In this document: in pieces, positions 57,050-64,000 of the stretch
How positions within the stretch are numbered: position 1 is the first letter of the stretch
Layout of the letters: each line of letters opens with the position of its first letter
The notes under the pieces: model-generated
What the model saw: the letters and a program-made list of their open reading frames with translations, nothing else
Told to the model about the DNA's origin: nothing
Databases searched by the model: none
NCBI GenBank assembly: GCA_034440615.1
Contig: JAOTOM010004628.1
Coordinates: 124,001-188,000 of the forward strand
Reading direction: 5' to 3'
DNA: 64,000 nt
Source of the DNA: Ashinkailepas kermadecensis
Taxonomy: Eukaryota; Arthropoda; Thecostraca; Neolepadidae
Translations under genes and position numbers: made by a program

Positions 57050-59225
57050 ACTGATGTATTTTAGGGCTCCAGACAATTTGCGTCAGGGGCCCGGTACCTT
57101 TTGGAGACCCCGACTATGTTCTTAGTTTTGTTGCTTTGTTTGTGCACCGACGGTATTTTTTTAGGTACCAGCGCGTTTTCGAAGACCCAAATGTGTGTAT
57201 TTAGTGCCCGATCTTCCTGTTCATTTTTTGGACCATGTCGCTTTTTGAGGGACTTAGCTGGTTTTTTACGCCCCCCCCCCCATGCGGTCTCGTGGCTCGG
57301 GTGGGCTTTGGGGGTCTCGATTGTGTTTCCTTGGAGCTCCCGGTGTGTTTATTTAGAGCTGCATTGCATGCTTTAATGCCCTGCCGCTTTTTGCGAGAGT
57401 GGGTGCGCTTTGGAGGGTCCGGTGCATTTTCGTTTTCCCGTCGTGCTCTTGTTTATTTTGGGCTCCTAACGCACATTTGTGGGACCCCAGCACGATTTTC
57501 GGGGCTCTGGAATAATTTTGGGTCCCTGTGAGACCTTTCGGGGACCCGACGCCAGTTTTCTGGGCTCGACGCTTTTTTGGTAACTTCTAAGTTCAAAGTC
57601 CGAGTACCGGCCTAATTTTCGGGTCCACGGCGCCATATTTTTGTGTTCCCCCGCGATTTTTATGTCTCCGATACGTTTTTTCGGGATCGTACGCGATTTT
57701 GTAAGGCATCTGGTGGTATGCTTGGTGCTCCAGAGAGACTTTCCCGGATCGGGCATTTGTTGTCGGAATCCTTCCTTATTTTGGAGGGCTTCGTCTTGAT
57801 TTTTGTCTGGTTCCGATGCAATTTTGGGGCCAAGCTGTGCATATTTGGGGCGATCAACGGCAATTTATGGTAGCCTTGAGGGAAATCTGTGACGCCCGAC
57901 CATAATTTTTTTAGACTAACGACGGGAATTTTGGGTCCCAAGCGCGATATTTGGGGGCTCGGCGCTAGTTCGCTTGGCGCGTTGTAGAAAGCTGGGGCCC
58001 AGCGTGATTTTCGCTGGCCCGGCGCAAGTTTTCGGGCCCGGCGCTAGTATTTTAGTGCCCGTTGTATTTATTTAGAGCCCCCGACGCGACTTCATGGGGC
58101 CCGGGGCGATTTTGGGGGACCCGGTGCGATGCTTGGGAACCCACCCGTTCAGGAGGGAGAGGGGCATTTGCTTCTTTGGTAGGCCACTGCGGTTGCTCAA
58201 CGAGTTTTGTTCAGCCGATGACACCCTTCAGAGTAGAAAGGTCCTTCGGGTAACTTTCTTTCGGGACCTGTCCTGTATTTTCCGATGCTCGGGGTCGATA
58301 CGATGGAGTCCCTTTGTATTGTCCCCATATTTTGGTATCGAGTTTTTGTTTTTGTATGCTCCCTGCACGATCTTTTTTTAGCCCCGGTTCTTCGGGTTCC
58401 ACGGGTTCCAGGTGCATTTCTTTCGGTGCCCTAGCACACTTCTTTTCCGGGGCCCGACTTTTTTTTGGGTGGGGGGGGTGCCCCCAGTGTGATCTTGAAG
58501 AACGGAGAACGACTTTTTGGGGGTCCAAGTCCGAGTTGTCTACCCCGTCGTCATTTGTTGGTATCCTTACCGGGAGTATCAGTGGCCTCCACACGTTTTG
58601 GGGAGTCCAACACGCTTAGGTGGCTTTTGGAGAGATTGTTTGGGCCCCAGAGTGATTTTTCCACGTCCTGACTGCTTTTTTATCCTTTGCCTGGCGGCTT
58701 CATTTTTTTGCGTGGTTCCTATTTAGACTCCCGGGACTACGGTCCGGCCTATGGAGCCCTTAGCGTGATTTCCAAGGGCCCGGTCGGACGTTTTGGGAGC
58801 CACAGCGCAATTTTCAGGGGTGCCCGCCTGATATTTTCGGCCCCCATTGTGAGTGGTCCAGCCCGTCTTTTTGGGCCATCGTGATTTTCAAAGACACTGG
58901 CACGACTTTTTTGGGACCGCAGCGGTATTTTCAGGGTCTGTCATACTTTTCGGACTCATTTTTGGGGCCCTAGCAGGATTTTGTTTGGGGGCCAGGGTCA
59001 TTTTCAGGTCCCCGTGTACGACTTTTTCGGCGCCATAATGTGATTTTTAGGACTCTGTGCGATTTTTCGGCCCAAAGCGTAGTTTTTAGGGGCACCTGCG
59101 CGACTTTTTGGGGCCCCATTAGGATTCCTAGGGAGCCTGGCGCAATTTTTTTTAACCCCGGCGCGATTCTTGGGGGCCCCAACCTCTCATGGGGGGAGCA
59201 ACTACACACAATGCCCCCCCCCCTT
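57050..59225. repeat. Very degenerate repeat of about 30-40 bp (TTTTNGGGGCCC)
   Basis: Over 2 kb, T-runs of 4-8 bases recur every 25-45 bp, usually followed by GGG(G)CCC or GGGTCC and then GCGCGA or GTGCGA (for example GCGATTTTNGGGG). No two copies match closely. It reads as a very old minisatellite or a low-complexity region kept under mutation pressure. Long CC runs lie at 57271 and 59214. Confidence 0.65.
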
Positions 59226-59744
59226 CGGTATGCCACTGGTACCTACTGACTTTGTTTCTGGTGAAGTGTCATTTGTGATTAGCTTAGACAATGGAGACGG
59301 GGTCTTTCAGTAATTTAGTAGACATTACTCTTCGATGTCGCTTCCTTGCACGGCTGCTTTGCTCTCCAGACTAACACGTAATATATGTGACTGCTACTCT
59401 GTTGTTATATTGCTAAAGCAGCTGTGTCCACGTCAAATTCTATGGATTCCGTCCCCATATAGCTCATCTGAGATATGCTACCGTCTCTCGCCTGCTATTG
59501 TAATGGGTCGCTCTTAACGTACGTGCACGTTCTTTGTTGTGGGGTGTTTTACGTTTGTAGGTCGTCTGCGGCCAATCAGTATCGGCACGATACCGCCGAC
59601 GCATGACCCCGGCTCGGCTGGATAAGGACGTGATGACACAGCCGAGGTAGCGCAACGATGTGTGCCCTGAGCGGCTCTGTCGTCGTCTACCCCATCAATC
59701 TCGCGGCGAGATGCGCATGCCAATGCCGACGGCTGTGTTGAGGG
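59226..59744. other. Unique sequence
   Basis: No recognised gene. Confidence 0.4.
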
Positions 59745-60202
59745 ACACTCATCCCAGAGAGGAGACGCTCCTCCCAGAGAGGAGACACTCCTCCCAGAGA
59801 GGAGACACTCCTCCCAGAGAGGAGACACTGCTCCCAGAGAGGAGACACTGCTCCCAGAGAGGAGACGCTGCTCCCAGAGAGGAGACGCTGCTCCCAGAGA
59901 GGAGACGCTGCTCCCAGAGAGGAGACGCTGCTCCCAGAGAGACACTGCTCCTAGAGAGGAAACACTGCTCCCAGGGGGGAGGGACACTCCTCCCAGAGAG
60001 GAGACACTCCTCCCAGAGAGGAGACACTGCTCCCAGAGGGAACTCCTCCCAGAGAGGACACTGCCACAGAGAGGAGACACTGCTCACAGAGAGGAGACAC
60101 TGCTCCTAGAGAGGAAACACTGCTCCCAGAGAGGAAACACTGCTCCCAGAGAGGAGACTCTCTCCCAGAGAGGAGACTCTGCTCCCAGAGAGGAGACGCT
60201 GC
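59745..60202. repeat. 20-bp minisatellite (left of SINE fragment)
   Basis: About 22 units with GAGGAGACACTGCTCCCAGA, or CTCCTCCCAGA in the left part. It ends at a 5'-truncated SINE. The last unit (AGAGGAGACGCTGC) already matches the right-hand array. Confidence 0.96.
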
Positions 60203-60300
60203 AAATCGGGCGCTGTCCAGAGATTGGCGACGCAATATGACTCCCAGACGGGCGACGCTGCTCGTAAAACCAATAACCAACCAACCAGAGGAGACGCTGC
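60189..60300 (+). mobile_element. 5'-truncated SINE in a minisatellite
   Basis: Only the 3' body is present (60203-60286): GAGATTGGCGACGC, AATATGACTC, CTCGTAAAACCAATAACC. It is flanked by AGAGGAGACGCTGC at 60189-60202 and 60287-60300, so the insertion target was an array unit. Compared with full SINEs, the middle is altered towards the array sequence (GGGCGACGCTGCTCG). Confidence 0.88.
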
Positions 60301-60882
60301 TCCTCGCAGAGAGGAGACTCTGCTCCTCGCAGAGAGGAGACGCTGCTCCTCGCAGAGGAGACGCTGCTCCTCGCAGAGAGGAGACGCTGCTCCTCGCAGA
60401 GAGGAGACGCTGCTCCTCGCAGAGAGGAGACGCTGCTCCTCGCAGAGAGGAGACGCTGCTCGTGAGAGAGGAGACGCTGCTCCTCGCAGATAGGAGACTC
60501 TGCTCCTCGCAGAGAGGAGACGCTGCTCCTCGCAGAGAGAAGACGCTGCTCCTCGCAGAGAGGAGACGCTGCTCCTCGCAGAGAGAGGAGACGCTGCTCC
60601 TCGCAGAGAGGAGACGCTGCTCCTCGCAGAGAGGAGACGCTGCTCCTCGCAGAGAGGGAGACGCTGCTCCTCGCAGAGAGGAGACGCTGCTCCTCGCGGA
60701 GAGGAGACGCTGCTCCTCGCAGAGAGGAGACGCTGCTCCTCGCAGAGAGGAGACGCTGCTCCTCGCAGAGAGGAGACGCTGCTCCTCGCAGAGAGGAGAC
60801 GCTGCTCCTCGCAGAGAGGAGACGCTGCTCCTCGCAGAGAGGAGACGCTGCTCCTCGCAGAGGGGAGACACTGCTCCTCCCC
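60287..60882. repeat. 23-bp minisatellite (right of SINE fragment)
   Basis: About 25 units of 23 bp with GAGGAGACGCTGCTCCTCGC then AGA. Variants are 20-bp units that lack AGA and single-base changes. It shares the GAGGAGAC(G/A)CTGCTC core with the left array but adds CTCGC. Confidence 0.97.
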
Positions 60883-61106
60883 GAGAGGAGCCGTTCGGGG
60901 CCGCGGTAGCTCAGTTGTTAGAGCGTCGGACTCTTGATCGCAAGATTGTGGGTTCGAATCTCACAACCGACAGTACACGTGCTCCACCCAGAGGCGAGAT
61001 AATCGGCGTGAGAGTTTGGACACTGCTCCTACAGGGAGACACTGCACCATAGCGGGTGAACTGCGTCTTAAAGAGGAGAAACCCAAGGAACTGTAGAGGA
61101 GCCGTT
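60883..61106 (+). mobile_element. SINE with tRNA-Lys-like head (copy A)
   Basis: The body is about 60896-61095, flanked by GAGGAGCCGTT at 60885-60895 and 61096-61106. The head TAGCTCAGTTGTTAGAGCGT then ACTCTTGATC, with B box GTGGGTTCGAATCTC, is closest to tRNA-Lys(CTT). The 3' body has ATCGGCGTGAGAGTTTGG, then about 28 bp resembling the neighbouring minisatellite (ACACTGCTCCTACAGGGAG), then GAACTGCGTC. The tail is AACCCAAGGAACTG. Confidence 0.85.
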
Positions 61107-61313
61107 GGGAGACGAGTGGTCTCAGGGGTAAGATGCTCGTCTCACCGCGGTAGCTCAGTTGTCGGCTTGATCGCAAGATCGTGGTTTCGAATCTCACAAC
61201 CGACAGCATTACCGTGTCCACCCGCGAACAATCGGCGTGAGAGTTTGGCGACGCTATATGACCTAGCGGTTGAATGCGTCGTAAAAGAACCCAAGGAACT
61301 GAGAGGAGCCGTT
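61096..61313 (+). mobile_element. Chimeric SINE: Pro-like head fused to Lys-like head (copy B)
   Basis: The body is about 61107-61300 and the flanks GAGGAGCCGTT lie at 61096-61106 and 61303-61313. It starts GACGAGTGGTCTCAGGGGTA (Pro-like A box) through GCTCGTCTCA, then joins CCGCGGTAGCTCAGTTG (Lys-like A box). About 16 bp of the Lys-like head are missing before CTTGATCGCAAG and the B box GTTTCGAATCTC. The rest is the full 3' body, GGCGTGAGAGTTTGGCGACG to GCGTCGTAAAA, and the tail GAACCCAAGGAACT. Confidence 0.85.
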
Positions 61314-62844
61314 TCTCGGCAGTAGGTGTTGTGTCGGCATTCAACATTCCACTGCGACAGCTTGCCCTTGATGTCATGTTACTATCCCACTGCCGTCAGG
61401 GGCGCAACCGGGCTTACCAAGCGCCTGGGCGCCTGGGCATTTCATGTCTAAGGCCGACTGACATGAAGGGAGGTGCCATGTTCTACGGCGGACTGTGCAC
61501 ACACACTGTGCGTGCGTGCGCGTGTATGCAAGCAGACTATGTACGATTGCGCCATATTCCACTAGGAATACCGGCTTGCGTATGCATAATATGATTGCGT
61601 GTGTCGGCAGGCCGAAAGGGATTGTGGGTGGCGTCTACTACCAAAGGAGATGGCGGTGTACAATCACTGCGATTGTACACCCTATTGACAGGCCGGGCCA
61701 GTCTCCTGTCTGAGGGGATCGCGGTGTACAGTCACCGCGACGCACCCCTGTCGACAGGTGTCGACCTGGGTCTCCCTAGACGAGTCACAAGCGGTCGGGG
61801 AAAATCTGGCCGTCCGGAACATTCGTCCACTCCTTCAGACACCCGCGCCAGGCTGCGTCGTCTGCGGCGACACGTGCATACCGTCGACGCTAATATGCAG
61901 GTCATGCTCGACCCCCATACACGTCGCAGTGGGAGGGAAGGCGCTGATTTCGCCGACCTCCGACCTGACCGGCGGCCGCGTCACGGATTGGCGTAGGCAG
62001 GCGGAGAACATTAATCGCGCCGTCACGACAGATCGTGACGTCGTGAAAACTGTGCCGGTGACGGCCGTATGTGATCCGAGACAGGTGTGCCCGGTGTTAT
62101 TAGCAGGTGGCAGGTGGCTGGTGTGCCTAGCGTTGTGGACGTGATGCAGGCACCGAGCGCCGCCGTCCAATCTTCTGCTCGTGCGTGCACGTGACACGTG
62201 CATTTTGGCGGGTTTTAGTTTTCTTTCGACGTGCCTTTGTTGCGCGGTAGCTGTGCAAATGAACAGGCACTTACTTTTTAAATGTGGTGATGTGATTAAT
62301 TCGATTGCAGTCCCGAAACGAAATGAACAAAATTTGTGGCGCGTTTTGTTTGACACACTGCTAAATACGTGTGCTGTCATCAGCCTTAGATTGTTCAATA
62401 ATTGTGATTGAGAATCGTTTAAGCATGAATATTTTTCCACCATAATGTTTGGAAGGGTTCCCAAATGCCAACAATGAAAGGCAGGCGACTCACTCAAAGG
62501 CCCAATAGCTAATAACGAAGCTGAAGCCGTATGCTCAGCAACAGGAGATTGCGCCATAGACACCAGAGTATTTTCAGAGTTTCACAACACCGATGGTAGT
62601 TACGTTAACACAAAGACCCGAAAGCCTGTACATTCACCACTCTGGAAATGTTTCGGTGTGGCAAGACACTTGCTGTGGTCCTGTAGATTTAGATCGGAGG
62701 CGTCTCCGACAGCCCAGCGTGTGTTCAGACTGGTGCGACGGCTGATGTGCCTGCGGGGATTGATATGGCTGGTGATTAGCCACTGCGACAGAGCCGGCGC
62801 CGCGCAGACACGTGTCGGCTCCTGGCCTCCTGTCGCCCCTGTTG
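61314..62844. other. Unique sequence with two short hairpins
   Basis: No recognised gene. Perfect inverted repeats lie at 61655-61681 (11-bp arms GGTGTACAATC, 5-base loop) and 61719-61740 (8-bp arms TCGCGGTG, 6-base loop), and CCTGTCGACAGG at 61747-61758 is self-complementary. Confidence 0.5.
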
Positions 62845-62995
62845 TCGCCTTGGCTACCGCCGCCCTGGCTGCCGCCGCCCTGGCTGCTGCCGCCCTGGCT
62901 TCCGCCCTGGCTGCTGCCGCCCTGGCTGCCGCCCTGGCTGCTGCCGCCCTGGCTGCCGCCTTGGCCGCTGTCCTGGCCGTCGCCTTGGCTGCGGT
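62845..62995. repeat. 12-bp GCCGCCCTGGCT repeat
   Basis: Irregular run of GCCGCCCTGGCT with CTGCTGCC variants. Plus strand reads as Ala/Leu-rich, minus strand as Ala/Arg-rich. Confidence 0.93.
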
Positions 62996-63288
62996 GTGTT
63001 CGTCACGTCGCTCCTGTGACGGCGTGACGCGACTCGTGCGGGGGGCGTGCGTCACGTCGGCGGGCGCCGTGATGCAGAGACCTTGTATTGTGGCGGCTCC
63101 GGGCAGGGTGGGCTGCACACCGACTGCACACCGACTGCGCCTGTGGTGTGTGGTTGAAGGGCACCGTCCAACATGAAGGTCCAGGCAGGGTGAGGCTGCA
63201 CACTGTCTGGTGTGCAGCCTCACCAGACAGTGTGTGTGGGGACTACCCTGACCGGCCGGTCTCTCAGCTGGGAGGCGGACCGACAGCC
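62996..63288. other. GC-rich spacer with interlocking hairpins
   Basis: Unique sequence. Two overlapping perfect inverted repeats lie at 63189-63234 (see separate entry). Confidence 0.5.
63189..63234. repeat. Two interlocking perfect hairpins
   Basis: Hairpin 1 has 15-bp arms GGTGAGGCTGCACAC (63189-63203) and its complement (63210-63224) with a 6-base loop. Hairpin 2 has 14-bp arms CACACTGTCTGGTG (63199-63212) and its complement (63221-63234) with an 8-base loop. They share bases, so only one can form at a time. Confidence 0.95.
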
Positions 63289-63725
63289 GTTGTGTCGGAC
63301 GGCTGTCTGTCCACTGGCGGCTGTCGGTCCACCGGCGGCTGTCGGTCCACCGGCGGCTGTCTGTCCACTGGCGGCTGTCGGTCCACTGGCGGCTGTCGGT
63401 CCACTGGCGGCTGTCGGTCCACTGGCGGCTGTCGGTCCACTGGCGGCTGTGGACGGCTGTCTGTCCACTGGCGGCTGTGGACGGCTGTCGGTCCACTGGC
63501 GGCTGTCCACGGACGGCTGTCGGTCCACTGGCGGCTGTGGACGGCTGTCTGTCCACTGGCGGCTGTGGACGGCTGTCGGTCCACTGGCGGCTGTCCACGG
63601 ACGGCTGTCGGTCCACTGGCGGCTGTGGACGGCTGTCTGTCCACTGGCGGCTGTCCACGGACGGCTGTCGGTCCACTGGCGGCTGTGGACGGCTGTCGGT
63701 CCACTGGCGGCTGTCCAATGCCGGC
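63289..63725. repeat. 18-bp minisatellite with longer composite units
   Basis: CTGTCGGTCCACTGGCGG (18 bp) is repeated, alternating with units expanded by GGACGGCTGT or CCACGGACGGCTGT. The composite order recurs several times. The minus strand reads as repeats of PPVDRQ. Confidence 0.95.
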
Positions 63726-63911
63726 AGGTGCCGGCAGGTGCGCCGTTGACCTTTGAGTCCGGCAGAGGTAGTTGAGTGGGCCGCCACAGCCGGGTCGGAT
63801 CGGTCGACCCGGCGGGGGAAATGGCCAGACTGCGGACCGTGCCGTCCGTTCAGCACGTCCGGTCATGCAGATAATTGCTTAGCGCGAGCGCTGTAAATGT
63901 GGAAGGTTCGA
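63726..63911. other. Unique spacer
   Basis: GC-rich, with no recognised feature. Confidence 0.4.
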
Positions 63912-64000
63912 GGGGACGAGTGGTCTAGGGGTAATATGCTCGTCTCACAATCGAAAGGTTGTGGGTTCGAGTCTCGCCTGTCGCTACTCTTCGTCCGTGA
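63912..64000 (+). mobile_element. tRNA-Pro-like SINE, cut by the window end
   Basis: The start of a SINE of the same family: GGGGACGAGTGGTCTAGGGG, then GTAATATGCTCGTCTCAC, and B box GTGGGTTCGAGTCTC. The rest lies outside the window. Confidence 0.93.

Overview
The window looks like nuclear DNA from a metazoan, most likely an invertebrate; I cannot name the species. The signs are tRNA-derived SINEs with target-site duplications, CR1-like and I-like non-LTR retrotransposons, long GC-rich minisatellites, a (TA)n microsatellite, and the absence of any dense operon-like coding. Two TTAGG-like units near 18625 would suit an arthropod but are far too little to decide it. Nothing in the window looks bacterial, organellar or viral.

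By my coordinates roughly a third of the window is tandem repeat: more than 35 unrelated arrays with units of about 6 to 60 bp. The largest are a 43-bp array (45425-48345), a 37-bp array (5336-7138), a 27-31-bp array carrying ATCGATA in each unit (52408-54072), a mixed 19/32-bp array (1213-2270), a 20-bp/23-bp double array split by a SINE fragment (59745-60882) and a 21/22-bp higher-order array (12410-13290). Because the units lack stop codons in several frames, the arrays make very long open frames, often two or three overlapping ones on one strand. I do not treat these as genes.

Transposable elements are the best-supported features. A nearly complete CR1-like element lies on the minus strand at about 39785-44310, with tandem repeats upstream of a broken ORF1 (SGNH esterase-like domain), an apurinic-type endonuclease and a degraded reverse transcriptase. 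A 5'-truncated relative lies on the minus strand at 9175-10304, and 3'-end fragments lie at 15625-15690 and 39480-39545. A decayed I-like element (RT C-terminus plus RNase H) at 19640-20980 is split by a SINE with a clear 14-bp target-site duplication. Other SINE copies lie at 29458-29620, 49702-49751, 60203-60286, 60896-61095, 61107-61300 and 63912-64000. They have tRNA-Pro-like or tRNA-Lys-like heads on a shared 3' body.

The only host-type coding sequence I can defend is at 27598-28176 (+): a GC-rich first-exon-like ORF with a good start context, an Ala/Glu-rich linker and a coiled-coil segment present three times in frame, each copy followed by a potential splice donor. The rest is unique non-coding or intronic sequence. 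The most interesting points are the SINE/minisatellite exchanges around 59.7-61.3 kb, the in-frame coiled-coil triplication, the tandem 5' leader of the CR1-like element, and a pair of interlocking perfect hairpins at 63189-63234.
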